A stretch of 64,000 bases of DNA from Prevotella sp. (GTDB taxonomy: Bacteria > Bacteroidota > Bacteroidia > Bacteroidales > Bacteroidaceae): the NCBI GenBank assembly GCA_017442825.1, contig JAFRYZ010000010.1, forward strand, positions 1-64,000, in the 5' to 3' direction. Shown in pieces: positions 17,380 to 27,300 of this stretch; position 1 is the first letter of the stretch, and the number at the start of each line of letters is the position of its first letter. The notes below the pieces were generated by a model, which was not told the DNA's origin, did not search any database, and saw only the letters and a list, made by a program, of their open reading frames with translations. Position numbers and translations under genes: made by a program.

Positions 17380-17411
17380 CAAAAGTAGAGATAATCTCGC
17401 TAAAAGCCAAA
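17380..17411 (-). promoter_or_regulatory. carB promoter (TTTG-N20-TACTTTTG)
   Basis: On the minus strand TTTG (17408-17411) and TACTTTTG (17380-17387) are 20 bp apart, a full consensus. It lies back to back with the promoter at 17485 for the DUF4923 gene. Confidence 0.75.
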
Positions 17412-17484
17412 CATTTCATCAAAAAATGTATGCGCTTCTTCTAGCGATGTTCTACCCCTCAAAATGTTAATTAACGATAAGCCA

Positions 17485-17516
17485 TTTGTTCAGCCCAAAA
17501 GAAATCTGTACTTTTG
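17485..17516 (+). promoter_or_regulatory. Promoter of the DUF4923 lipoprotein (TTTG-N20-TACTTTTG)
   Basis: TTTG at 17485-17488 and TACTTTTG at 17509-17516 are 20 bp apart. Start of transcription near 17522, about 20 nt before the ATG. Confidence 0.75.
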
Positions 17517-17541
17517 TTGTGCACAAATTATACTTAAAACT

Positions 17542-18201
17542 ATGAAAGTAAAAATGATTTTAGCTACTACTGCCGTCAGCATGTTGACGGCATGTGGCGG
17601 ACTAGGTACCGGTATGGGAACATCGACGAATAGTGGTAATAGTTCAGGAACAGGCAGCGTCCTCGGCGGCATCATCGGTGCCATCACCAACGGCGAAGGC
17701 ATCGGCAACGCCATTACCAGCGTATTAGGCTTCGACAAAGTCACCGCAAAAGGGTTGGTAGGTGCTTGGCACTATGCCGGTCCGGGCTGTGCCTTTACCT
17801 CGGAAAACATGCTGGCAAAGGCTGGCGGTGAGATGGCAGCCGTACAAGTAAAAGAGAAACTAAAGAGCCAGTTCGACGCCTTAGGGTTCACAGCCTCCAA
17901 CACCTCAGTCACCTTTACTGAAGACGGCAAGTTCGCTGCCAAGATAGGAGGACGCTCATGGAGTGGCACGTGGACGCTTGACGAATCGACGGGTGCCATC
18001 ACCCTGAAAGGACTCATCCTCTCTATCAAGGGCTACACCAAGCGTTCCGTCACAGGCATCTCCCTGCTCTTCGAATCCAAGAAACTGCTGTCCATCCTCC
18101 AGACTATTGCAGCCATCAGCGGCAACTCTACCGTACAGGCTGTCGGTGACCTGTCGAAGAACTACGACGGCGTTCGACTTGGTTTTGAGTTCGCCAAATA
18201 A
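17542..18201 (+). CDS. DUF4923 family lipoprotein
   Basis: A 219-residue secreted lipoprotein. Starting at 17542 gives MKVKMILATTAVSMLTACGG, a signal peptide with lipobox LTAC; the in-frame ATG at 17464 would precede the promoter. After a Gly/Ser linker and a glycine-rich segment (VLGGIIGAITNGEGIGNAI) comes the DUF4923 core. That core has GAWHYAGPGCAFTSENMLAK, VTFTEDGKFAAKIGGR and a SWSGTWTLDES strand, like a calycin or beta-barrel. The family is common in Bacteroidales and its role in the envelope is unknown. Confidence 0.85.
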   Translation: MKVKMILATTAVSMLTACGGLGTGMGTSTNSGNSSGTGSVLGGIIGAITNGEGIGNAITSVLGFDKVTAKGLVGAWHYAGPGCAFTSENMLAKAGGEMAAVQVKEKLKSQFDALGFTASNTSVTFTEDGKFAAKIGGRSWSGTWTLDESTGAITLKGLILSIKGYTKRSVTGISLLFESKKLLSILQTIAAISGNSTVQAVGDLSKNYDGVRLGFEFAK

Positions 18202-18265
18202 CGATTACATCGTTAAATTAATTTAATTTATTGCGCGTAATCATACCATTCCTTGTTTTTGTCGC

Positions 18266-18273
18266 TATCTTTG
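18266..18273 (+). promoter_or_regulatory. -7 box (TATCTTTG) of the 36-aa gene
   Basis: A full TAnnTTTG match about 57 bp upstream of the small gene. No TTTG at 19-21 bp spacing. Confidence 0.5.
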
Positions 18274-18329
18274 CATTGAAAGAACACAACAAGCCTATAT
18301 TAACTAACTAAGAACAGGGAGGAACAACT

Positions 18330-18440
18330 ATGATTACGCGTAAAAAGAAATCCTACGATGAAGAGGATTATGAACTGGACAACATGTACAACGACGATGA
18401 AAGGTATCGTGTAGGCGAACCATCGGTTTGGTACAATTAA
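18330..18440 (+). CDS. 36-aa acidic/basic small protein with own terminator
   Basis: ATG at 18330 opens a 36-codon frame ending TAA at 18438-18440. It begins MITRKKKSYDEEDYELDN and ends in YRVGEPSVWYN. A GGAGGA Shine-Dalgarno lies 7-12 bp upstream, a TATCTTTG -7 box lies 57 bp upstream, and a perfect terminator begins 12 bp after the stop. That combination strongly supports a real gene despite its length. A basic N-terminus followed by an acidic Tyr/Asp-rich middle suggests a soluble protein that may contact a nucleic acid or ribosome. No family is recognised. Confidence 0.7.
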   Translation: MITRKKKSYDEEDYELDNMYNDDERYRVGEPSVWYN

Positions 18441-18451
18441 AGAACAAAAAC

Positions 18452-18486
18452 AACGGAGGCTGCGTGCAGCCTCCGTTTGTTTTTTT
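18452..18486 (+). terminator. Rho-independent terminator of the 36-aa gene
   Basis: A perfect stem ACGGAGGCTG (18453-18462) with CAGCCTCCGT (18467-18476), tetraloop CGTG, extended by an A-T pair, followed by TTTGTTTTTT. Confidence 0.9.
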
Positions 18487-18513
18487 GAGGGAATTAGAAG
18501 AAGTTCGTTACAT

Positions 18514-19095
18514 TCAATCCTTCTCGCAGTCACCCTTGCGGAAATCGCCTTTGCCAAGATGACGGTGGTGGCGGTTCATTTCCTGATACTTCTCAAACTG
18601 CTTCTTGGAAAGGATATCTTTCAACTTGGCATCGTACTCAGTCTTCCGCTTCATGTGGCGCTCCATAGCCTCATGGCGCTTCTCCCTTTCCTCAGGAGTC
18701 AGTTCCGGACGCTTGTCCATTTTCGGTTTTTCCACTTGTGTGGCACCGGTCTGACCATCAGCCTGCTGCTTCTTCGGTCCGTATTTCCTACCGTCAACAC
18801 CTCTTGGTCCCTTGCCGCGATGACCGAAGGGTTTTCCCGGTTTTCCTAAGACATCCCTATACTCTTTGTTCAGTTCCAACACCTTCGCGGTCTGTTTCTT
18901 CGACAAGTCGAGGTCCACCTTCATCCTGTCTGTTATCATTTCCGGACTTGGTGCGCGATGTTTCTTGGCAGGAATACCCTGCACCTCTTGTCGGTTTCCA
19001 AATTGGTGACGAGTCACGTGTCTGTCCAATGAGTTCACTGCGATGGCGCTACTCATCCAGAGAGCTGCCGTCATGGTTATCAACATTTTCTTCAT
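18514..19095 (-). CDS. DUF4890 / Spy-CpxP-like periplasmic protein
   Basis: A 193-residue protein with an N-terminal signal peptide (MKKMLITMTAALWMSSAIAV). The mature part is highly charged and helical, with DRMKVDLDLSKKQTAKVLEL then LKDILSKKQFEKYQEMNRH. The paired LxxxQ-type helices are the Spy/CpxP pattern (LTPEEREKR, ILSKKQF), separated by a Lys/Gly/Pro-rich linker. By family it would be a periplasmic chaperone or envelope-stress protein. It is monocistronic and divergent from the GH95 gene. Confidence 0.8.
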   Translation of the reverse strand: MKKMLITMTAALWMSSAIAVNSLDRHVTRHQFGNRQEVQGIPAKKHRAPSPEMITDRMKVDLDLSKKQTAKVLELNKEYRDVLGKPGKPFGHRGKGPRGVDGRKYGPKKQQADGQTGATQVEKPKMDKRPELTPEEREKRHEAMERHMKRKTEYDAKLKDILSKKQFEKYQEMNRHHRHLGKGDFRKGDCEKD

Positions 19096-19401
19096 ACTTC
19101 TTTCTTTTTAATAGGTTATGAAAAACTTCTTTTTATAGGTTATGAAATATATGATTGCACCTATTGTTTGTGCCGGTCTTCGTTTTTTGGATTGGCAAAG
19201 CTTCGGAAAGTTTAACCCCCACGCCTCTACTTTCAGCCAACAGCCCGATTTTTTCAACGAATCCATCGAAAATCCGGATACAAATCGTGGACGCGAACCG
19301 AGAGGGAGAGATGAGAGTTTAGAGGGGAGAGAAAAGGATAATGACACTTTTTTTACCCCCATTTGCGTTTTTTCTGCTCATCACCTTTCGCGCCATCCCC
19401 T

Positions 19402-19409
19402 TACCTTTG
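19402..19409 (+). promoter_or_regulatory. -7 box (TACCTTTG) of the GH95 gene
   Basis: Full TAnnTTTG match with a leader of about 48 nt to the ATG at 19463. The 300 bp upstream (19096-19401) hold a repeated AATAGGTTATGAAA/ATAGGTTATGAAA word at 19109-19148 and a GAGAGA-rich word stretch near 19308-19335, but no gene. Confidence 0.5.
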
Positions 19410-19462
19410 CATCAGCAATTTCACTTATTATCAACTATTCAATAACTAAAACCCAAACAACG

Positions 19463-22400
19463 ATGAAAAAGAAAACGAACTTTCGATGTTTTGCAGCAGT
19501 ACTACTTTCGTTGCTGCTGTTCTCAACGAAAACTGCTGCCAGTCAGACGGCAGTGGCAAAGTGGGTATTCTCTACGGGATATGATGTAGAGAAGAAAGGC
19601 ACCATTGCCACCTACACTCCCAACACACTGGGCTGGTCGCAGATTTCCAACACGGCATGGAAATCCACCCAACCCTATTTCCTGCCCAACGAGTGCGCAT
19701 TGATGCCTGAAGACTGCAAGATTACCGTCCACACCAGCGACGGCAAGTGGCAGGTGACGAGCAGCGGCTCTGCCCCCAACTACCTGTTGCGCCTCAACAC
19801 CGCCAGCATTGACAAGTTTACTGCCAAGAGTGACTACACCGACGGTACGAAGCACGACCAGTATTTCGAAATCTCCATGCCCACCAAGTCGCTGAGTAAC
19901 ATCAAGTTGAATTTCTCTATCGGCGATGGTTCCAGTTCGGCAACCAAGTTTGGCGTGGTCTATTCCGTTGACGGCGGCACCACCTGGACCGTCCTCAACG
20001 ACTATACCAGCGGCTCACACTGGAACACTTACGTCGATGCCAACTACGATTTGGATGCCGACAACAAAGATCAGCTCATTGTCCGCCTGCTCATCCAGTC
20101 GGCAACAAAGACCAGCAACTACAACCTAAAGTATGTCAACATACTTGCAGAGGACACACAGGCTCCCAAGCTGGTCGAGACCACACCAGCTGCCAATGCC
20201 ACCAACGTCATCCCCACAGGCAAGGTGGTGTTGCTCTTCGACGAAGGTGTCACCATGAAGAGTGGTGTCGTTGCTACCCTTACCAACAATGCCACATCAG
20301 CCAGCATGCCGTTGCAACCTGTTGTCAATATCAATAAGGTATCGTTTGCTTACGAGGAACTCGACCTGACCACCTCCTACACGCTCACACTTCCCGCCAA
20401 CGCCCTGACAGACATGGCAGGTAATGCCTTCTCCGACCCCATCTCCATCACCTTCACCACTTCCGACACGCGCCCATTGCCGCCGCCTGTCCTCGACAGC
20501 TACAACCGTCTGTGGTATCATCGTCCTGCCGCCTACTGGGAGGAAGCATTACCTCTAGGCAACGGTCGTCTGGGAGCAATGGTCAGCGGAAGTGTTGCCA
20601 AAGACACCCTTCAGCTGAACGAAGACACCTTCTGGGGTCAGTCGCCCAACCGCAACTATAATGCCAATGCAAAGGCTGTTCTCTCTCAGGTACAGCAATA
20701 CATCTTTAACAAGGACTATATATCGGCACAGAAACTCGCCATCCCCAACTGGATGTCGCAAGGTTCGCATGGCGCACAATATCAGGCTGCCGGTTGTGTG
20801 CTGATAGGTTTCCCCGGTCAGCGCTACGATGACGAAGAGGCTGGACAGACCGATGATGCCTGCGATGCACAAGCTTATGTGCGCTCACTCGACTTATCGA
20901 CAGCCACGGCAACAACATCCTATGTCATCGACGGTGTCACCTACACACGTACCGTCTTCTCCTCCATGGCAGACCCTGTGACGGTGATGCGCATCGAGGC
21001 TTCAGAGGCAGGCAAACTGAACTTCAACGTCTGCTTTGCAGCTCCCAACAAGACCAACATGGCAAAGCTCGGCATCAACAAGATTACCAACGACGGCATG
21101 ATTGAAGCTTCCCTCGTCCCTGGCAGGACACAGTCGGAAAACATTGACAACAAACTGAACTGCTTCACCTTTATCAAGGTAATCAACGATGGTGGAACCA
21201 TGACCAACACCACCACACAAAACGTATTGCAAGGCGGACTCGTTGCCGGCGACCCGAAGGCTCCCACCATTGAAGTCAATGGTGCCAACGCAGCCACCAT
21301 CATCATCTCGTCGGCTACCAACTTCGTCAACTACGACGACATCAGTGCCGATGCCGAGGCAAAGGCTTTGGAGTATATGAGTACCTACCTGAACAAGGAG
21401 AAGAGCTACGAAGCTACCCTTGCCGACCACACCGACAAATATCAAGAACAGTTCTGCCGCGTCAGCCTCGACCTCGGCAGCAACCCTGCACAAGAGGTGA
21501 AAGACACCGAGACACGCATCAAAGAGTTCCGTTCCACCTCCAGCGACCCGCAGCTGGTAGCCAACTACTTCCAGTTCGGACGCTACCTGCTCATCGCCTC
21601 GTCGCAACCTGGCACACAACCCGCCAACCTGCAAGGCATCTGGAACCCCAATGCACGCCAGTATCCGGCATGGGACTCCAAATACACCTCTAACATCAAC
21701 GTAGAAATGAACTACTGGCCTGCCGAGGTTGCCAACCTGTCGGAGTGTCACGAGCCGTTCATCCAGATGGTGAAAGACGTCAGCGTGACAGGAGCCGAGA
21801 CAGCACAGCAGATGTATGGCGCTCGCGGCTGGACCCTGCACCACAACACCGACATTTGGCGCACCACAGGTGCTGTCGATAACAACTCCGTAGGTGTATG
21901 GCCTACCTGCAATGCCTGGTTCTGCTCCCACCTGTGGGAGAAATACCTCTTCTCTGGCGACAAGACCTATCTTGCCGACATCTACCCCATTCTGAAAGGT
22001 TGTGCACAGTTCTTCCAAGACTTCCTCGTCCGCGACCCCAACACAGGTTACATGGTGGTATGCCCGTCCAACTCGCCCGAGAACCACCCAGGTCAGGCCA
22101 CCTATACCGACGACAGCGGCAAGACGCAGAACTGCGCCCTCTTCGGTGGTGTGGCTATGGACAACCAGATGGTCTATGATGTGCTGAAACATACGGCAGA
22201 AGCTGCTCGCACACTGGGAGTCGATGCTGACTTTGCCACTGCCTTAGACAACCTGAAGGCAGAACTGACACCCTATAAAATAGGTAAATACGGTCAGATT
22301 CAGGAGTGGCAGGAAGACTGGGACCGCGAAAACAACTCCCACCGTCACCTCTCCCACCTCTGGGGATCTTATCCTGGCAATCAGGTATCACCCTATATGA

Positions 22401-23203
22401 ACCCCACCATCTATCAAGGAGTCCACAAGTCGCTCGTCGGTCGTGGCGATGCCGCCCGCGGATGGTCTATGGGGTGGAAAGTCTGCCAGTGGGCTCGTAT
22501 GCTCGATGGCGACCATGCCCTTAAAATCATCAAGAACCAGTTGCGACTGATGGATCCCAACGCTACGATGGCAGATGCCGACGGTGGCACCTACGCCAAC
22601 ATGTTCGATGCCCATGCCCCGTTCCAGATTGATGGTAACTTCGGCTGCTGCGCCGGCATTGCCGAGATGCTGTTGCAGAGTCATGCCGGTTTCGTCCATG
22701 TGTTGCCCGCCCTGCCCTCAGCATGGAAAGACGGCGAGGTGAAGGGTCTGAGAGCCCGTGGCGGTTTTGAGGTCACACAGCTCACTTGGCGCGACGGTAA
22801 GATTCAGTCCTTGAAGGTGAAGTCAACGATTGGCGGCAACCTGCGCCTGCGCAGCAACACACCGTTAAGCAATGTCAGCGGCGTAGCTCTCACGAAGGCA
22901 ACAGGAGACAACAGTAATGAGCTGATGCAAGACTACAACATGCCCGAACCTATCGTTGCCGATGCTTCGAAGATTCCCGCAACCATCTTGCCAGAAACCT
23001 ATCTCTACGACATCCCCACAACGGCTGGTCAGGAGATTGAACTCATCGGACAGGATTCCGATACAGCCATCCGCTCCGTCAACGCTACAGACGCTCAACT
23101 CTCAACGCTCAACTCTCAACTCTATACTCTCGATGGTCGCCCTGTCACCGCTGCCTATCGTGGCATCGTCATCATCAAAGGCAAAAAGGTGGTCTTGAAA
23201 TAA
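19463..23203 (+). CDS. GH95 alpha-L-fucosidase/galactosidase with Ig-like domain and C-terminal sorting-like tail
   Basis: A 1246-residue secreted enzyme. The start at 19463 gives a signal peptide ([20 protein letters not shown]). An N-terminal beta region is followed by an SbsA-type Ig domain at about 233-335 ([20 protein letters not shown]). The GH95 module begins near 351 ([20 protein letters not shown]). It shows [45 protein letters not shown] and [15 protein letters not shown] (Asp near 1057), which contain the Asn, Glu and Asp residues used in this inverting family. It should remove terminal alpha-L-fucose or L-galactose from plant or host glycans. The C-terminus ends [13 protein letters not shown], and the linker before it is encoded by CTCAACTCTCAACG-type repeats. 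Confidence 0.93.
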   Translation: MKKKTNFRCFAAVLLSLLLFSTKTAASQTAVAKWVFSTGYDVEKKGTIATYTPNTLGWSQISNTAWKSTQPYFLPNECALMPEDCKITVHTSDGKWQVTSSGSAPNYLLRLNTASIDKFTAKSDYTDGTKHDQYFEISMPTKSLSNIKLNFSIGDGSSSATKFGVVYSVDGGTTWTVLNDYTSGSHWNTYVDANYDLDADNKDQLIVRLLIQSATKTSNYNLKYVNILAEDTQAPKLVETTPAANATNVIPTGKVVLLFDEGVTMKSGVVATLTNNATSASMPLQPVVNINKVSFAYEELDLTTSYTLTLPANALTDMAGNAFSDPISITFTTSDTRPLPPPVLDSYNRLWYHRPAAYWEEALPLGNGRLGAMVSGSVAKDTLQLNEDTFWGQSPNRNYNANAKAVLSQVQQYIFNKDYISAQKLAIPNWMSQGSHGAQYQAAGCVLIGFPGQRYDDEEAGQTDDACDAQAYVRSLDLSTATATTSYVIDGVTYTRTVFSSMADPVTVMRIEASEAGKLNFNVCFAAPNKTNMAKLGINKITNDGMIEASLVPGRTQSENIDNKLNCFTFIKVINDGGTMTNTTTQNVLQGGLVAGDPKAPTIEVNGANAATIIISSATNFVNYDDISADAEAKALEYMSTYLNKEKSYEATLADHTDKYQEQFCRVSLDLGSNPAQEVKDTETRIKEFRSTSSDPQLVANYFQFGRYLLIASSQPGTQPANLQGIWNPNARQYPAWDSKYTSNINVEMNYWPAEVANLSECHEPFIQMVKDVSVTGAETAQQMYGARGWTLHHNTDIWRTTGAVDNNSVGVWPTCNAWFCSHLWEKYLFSGDKTYLADIYPILKGCAQFFQDFLVRDPNTGYMVVCPSNSPENHPGQATYTDDSGKTQNCALFGGVAMDNQMVYDVLKHTAEAARTLGVDADFATALDNLKAELTPYKIGKYGQIQEWQEDWDRENNSHRHLSHLWGSYPGNQVSPYMNPTIYQGVHKSLVGRGDAARGWSMGWKVCQWARMLDGDHALKIIKNQLRLMDPNATMADADGGTYANMFDAHAPFQIDGNFGCCAGIAEMLLQSHAGFVHVLPALPSAWKDGEVKGLRARGGFEVTQLTWRDGKIQSLKVKSTIGGNLRLRSNTPLSNVSGVALTKATGDNSNELMQDYNMPEPIVADASKIPATILPETYLYDIPTTAGQEIELIGQDSDTAIRSVNATDAQLSTLNSQLYTLDGRPVTAAYRGIVIIKGKKVVLK
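23091..23130 (+). repeat. CTCAACTCTCAACG word repeat inside the GH95 gene
   Basis: In-frame copies of the intergenic word CTCAACTCTCAA encode [13 protein letters not shown] just before the C-terminal tail. It keeps the frame and adds only a flexible linker. Confidence 0.75.
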
Positions 23204-23236
23204 AAGGAAGAAAGGAAGAAAATAAATAAAATGAAA

Positions 23237-23269
23237 GAAGCCAGCCCATGTGGACTGGCTTCTTTTTTA
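23237..23269 (+). terminator. Terminator after the GH95 gene
   Basis: AAGCCAG-CC-atgt-GG-A-CTGGCTT hairpin followed by TCTTTTTTAT, 34 bp after the stop. Confidence 0.85.
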
Positions 23270-23580
23270 TCATATTTGCTCTGGCAAGTAACCGAAGAAG
23301 TCGCTTTGCTTGTCAAAGAATCATCACTCCAGCCACAACTTGCTGGAAGTATATCCGGCATTCCACACCTGCAGGTCTTCTTCTATCAAGTATTCTGTAC
23401 AGGGAGAATTTTAATAAAAATTGTACATACGACACCATGTTTCGTAGACTGCTCAGGCACAGCAGCTTACGTGACAGAGGCACGTGTGTAGGTATACACC
23501 AATTGAGCGCAAGTCGTACACCGCCCCCAAAAGCCGAAAATACAAACATTTAGTCCCTTTTCTGCAACTGTTATGTGTTT

Positions 23581-23648
23581 GCGTTCCAACTACTATGAGT
23601 TTGGAACGCAACTACATAGTAGTTGGCTTGCAAACTCATAGTAGTTGG
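23581..23648. repeat. Nested perfect inverted repeats (18, 12 and 9 bp)
   Basis: The 18-base arm at 23586-23603 (CCAACTACTATGAGTTTG) is exactly complementary to 23631-23648. Its first 12 bases also pair with 23615-23626. GCGTTCCAA (23581-23589) pairs with TTGGAACGC (23601-23609). The region can fold into alternative hairpins. It is non-coding and lies within the 1.1-kb spacer 23204-24304. Confidence 0.85.
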
Positions 23649-23880
23649 AAGGTCGGTGTTCGACTTTCGCCTAAAAGTGTAGTACTTTATGCGACCTCAG
23701 TCCCGTAAATCGTTATGGCATAACGACTTATAGAGTTGGTGTCGTATGTATAATTTTATTTTTTATTTCCCCTGTAGGGGCACCACAGTGCAGGATTGCG
23801 CTCGAAACGGTGTCATCCTACACTCATCTTAAACCGAACTCACGTAGACGTTGGCATTCGCAGTACCCGCGTATGGTATT

Positions 23881-23933
23881 GTTGGTACCAACACTTGGTA
23901 TCGTTGATACCTGCACTTGGTATGGTGTTTACC
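23881..23933. repeat. GGTA/TACC palindrome array with 22-bp period
   Basis: Successive palindromes: GTTGGTACCAAC (23881-23892), GGTATC-gtt-GATACC (23897-23911) and GGTA...TACC (23919-23933). The word CACTTGGTAT recurs at 23892 and 23914, a 22-bp period. The rest of the spacer (23660-24080) holds further small palindromes (CCCCTGTAGGGG near 23769) and no gene I can support. Confidence 0.75.
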
Positions 23934-24077
23934 AGATGATAGTATCCCGGCGACAAGGGGGTGGAAAGGCTGGCGATAAGCCTTTCTTATCCCGAATCAG
24001 GTAGTTAAAAATTTGTAATTAGGTATTAATTGTTTCATATTATCATTGAAACCGTTTCTTTTGTCTTTCAATCTGTA

Positions 24078-24085
24078 TACCTTTG
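24078..24085 (+). promoter_or_regulatory. -7 box (TACCTTTG) of the giant surface protein, long leader
   Basis: A full -7 match located about 220 bp before the ATG at 24305. The resulting leader of about 215 nt is unusually long here and contains GGACTCC/GGCTCC/GTGCTCC words that could fold. No TTTG at the right spacing. Confidence 0.45.
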
Positions 24086-24304
24086 CACCCGCTTTTTATG
24101 GACTCCTTTAGGCTCCAAAGGTGCTCCTGTAATGTCAAAAGCGTATTAGAGAGTGCCTGTAAGGTCTAACTAACTTATGCAACACCGTTAATGATTAGTT
24201 ATCGGAAAGCGTATTTCAACTATTCGCTCATAGGATTATTGTATCTTAGTGGAAGTCATCTCAAATATAACAGTTTCGAAACTCAAATTAAATACGTATA
24301 CATT

Positions 24305-27300
24305 ATGAGAAAAATCCAATCATTACGGAAACTACTCCCACTTGTTGGGGGGGGGAATCGAAGTGTATTCCTTCGTATTACCTTGTTCATGCTGATGTTC
24401 GTCTCGGCGCATGCTGGATGGGCAGATACAACAATCAAGACGCTAGATTTTACTTCTTGGACAGAGCAAAGTTCCATTGACGATGGTTCAACCATAAATG
24501 GTTGCTACTTCAAAGGGGCAGGCTCTACGATTACCAATTCAGATGGTCTGGCATTCTCCAACAACATGAAGGTCAACAACTATTATGTTGCCATTCCTTT
24601 GGAAAATATTAATGGTTCTATCACGGTAACTATTACTGGAGTTAATCGTCCCAGCCTTCGTTACGCTATTTCTTCGAATGCAGGAACTATCACAGAGTAC
24701 AACGACATAACTCGTCCTAGCTCAGGTACTTCTGTTACATTTACAGTAAGTGACATTTCCAGTAGTTCAACATATCTGTGTTTGGGACGTAATGGTTCTG
24801 GTAATACCATCAAGACAGTTACTGTAACAACTCCCGATGCTGCAAGTCTAATCCAGCAGACAATTAGTATTGCCGACTTGCGTTTCGACCATTACATCTA
24901 TAACCCCTCACGTACCAACATTGCTGGTTTTAATATTACCACCAGTGGTTGGCAGTCGAATACTAACACCAGTTCTTCACCTTACACCTATTCGCTTCTT
25001 CTTGGTAGTTCCAGCCTAAGCGATAACGCGATTACCATCAGTACAAACAGTGACAATAGCGCCAGAAAGATAAAACAAATCGTGCTGATAGGTGCAAATG
25101 GCAATGGAACATTCACAAACACAACGCCGTCAAGTTCTGACACATACGGAACAACAAATGCGGATCAGATCGTCTGGCAGAACGAAACGGGTGCCAATAG
25201 CGTTACCATCAGCCTCACGTGTACCGATCGTCCTGCCATTAGTGAAATATGGGTATATACCGATGCAGCTATGACTTGGAGCAAGCAGAACGTCACGCTG
25301 GCATTCTCTCCAGCATCAGGATCGGCAAATGTTGAACAAACAGACTATTCTATTGATGGACGGGTGGTTATCTCAGGTACTTCAGAGTATTTCCGTCCTG
25401 ATGACTTTTCGGCTTCCAGTGTAACTAACAGCGGAAGTGCAGCCACTTTCAACCAGTATCATGTATCAACAGGCAAGGTGGGTATCGACACGGGCTCCTC
25501 AGCTGGTGTTGCTACGATTACTGCAGCTTTCAGCGGTAATGATTTCTACAACGCTGCAACATCAGGCACATATACTCTTAATATCGTTGATGCATCAACA
25601 CATACCGCCAGTATTACTGTTGACGACATGCGCTTCAGCAAGACAGCCAATAGCGACGGTTTGAGCGCTGCCAAAGGTCTTAACCGTACATTGGGCGGTT
25701 TTGCCTTTACCTTCGAAGGTGCTGACGGCTTGAAATACAACAATGGCGATGGTATCTATATCCGCAAGAGCGGTACAAGTTATGGAAAAATCACCATCAC
25801 ACCGCAAAAGAGTAGTGAGGGTACAATTACCATCACCCGTGTGGATATCACCACCAATGCAGGATATACCGACGGTACTGTCAGTGTAAACGGAGGAAGT
25901 GACATATACATCAATGGTGTTTCTTCTTATACCTTCGACAATCTGACAGGCGAAACCTTTACCATGGAGGCAAAAGATGGTACGGGAGATGAGGACAAAC
26001 TCTATATCACAGGTTTCACCATTTATTATACCGACCCCTCTGGAGTTATTAACACCACGAATGTAACCCCAGTAATTACATTCAGCAAGGCTTCGGATAG
26101 TATAGAATCAGGTGGCTCATATACCTCTCCTACCATCACCACCACTCCAGCTAACTTCGACATCAGCGCAAGTAGCAGCAATACCAATGTGGCTACGGTT
26201 TCTTTGACGAACTGGGCAAACAGCGGTACGCTGGTAACCCTGCAGGGGGAGTCTGGAACGGCAGTGGTTACAGCTTCTGCTGCTGCCAGCACATATTTCA
26301 GCGCTGCAACAGATGCCACCTATACCGTAACTGTAGCTGAAGCCTCTTCTGAGGAATCAGAGAAATGGAACTTCACCACACTGAATGTTGCCAACACCAT
26401 CACCAACGATACGGGTTGGAACGGAGAGACAGGTTGGTCACAGAGTGGTGACTACTACCAGAACGTATTTACTTCTTCAGATAATTCATCACAGTCTGCA
26501 TACGCACCTGAATCTCCATCACAGCTTCAGGATTTGAAGTTCGGACGTAAAAACAGCAGTGGTCTTGCTGCTGGCCAGATTCGTCTGTACAGTTCTTACA
26601 TGCAATTCAGAAACTCTTCTATCTGGGTTGAAGTTCCAGTGTCAACTACCAGCGACAAGGTTATCGTCACCTTTGATGGTGGTAACAATACCACACAAGC
26701 AGGTTTCGATATTTTCAATGCTACTGTAGAAGGTGATGCCACAGCAACATCTATCACATCGGATGCTACACAGACTACAGTAACCTTGGAAGCCACTGCT
26801 GACGCAGTTTCAGCAGGATACGTTCGGCTGCAATGCAACAAGAGTAATGTGAAGCTTTACCGCATACAGGTGAGCACTGAGACTCGTGGTACACTCACCA
26901 TGCGCGACACGAGCAACAGCTATGAGAAGAACGTGGGTACAGGTACAACCTCCTCCACTGACAATCACTTCAACCACCGTGTGCTGTTCACCCCGTCTGA
27001 CGCACTCACCTATGCGAATGATGCTACAAACATCACCGTGACATCAACCGACCCAACAGTGCTTGATGTCAGCAGTTCCTATATCATGCAAGGCTCCTTC
27101 GGACAGAGCAGTAGCTTCTATATCGGCAACATCATTCCGAAGAAAGCAGGTACCGCAGAGTTGGTGATTTCCTTCGCAGGTAACAACGACTATAAACCTA
27201 CGAGCTATACCTCACAGACCTATACCGTATATGGACCAACAGAGTTCTTGGTACAAGTAGAGGATCAGGAAATCCAGCAGGGACAATTCTCGCTGATTAC

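Noticed and set aside
21002..22192. 396-codon open frame opposite the GH95 gene
   Set aside because: A high-GC-third-position shadow of the GH95 coding strand; no independent signals.
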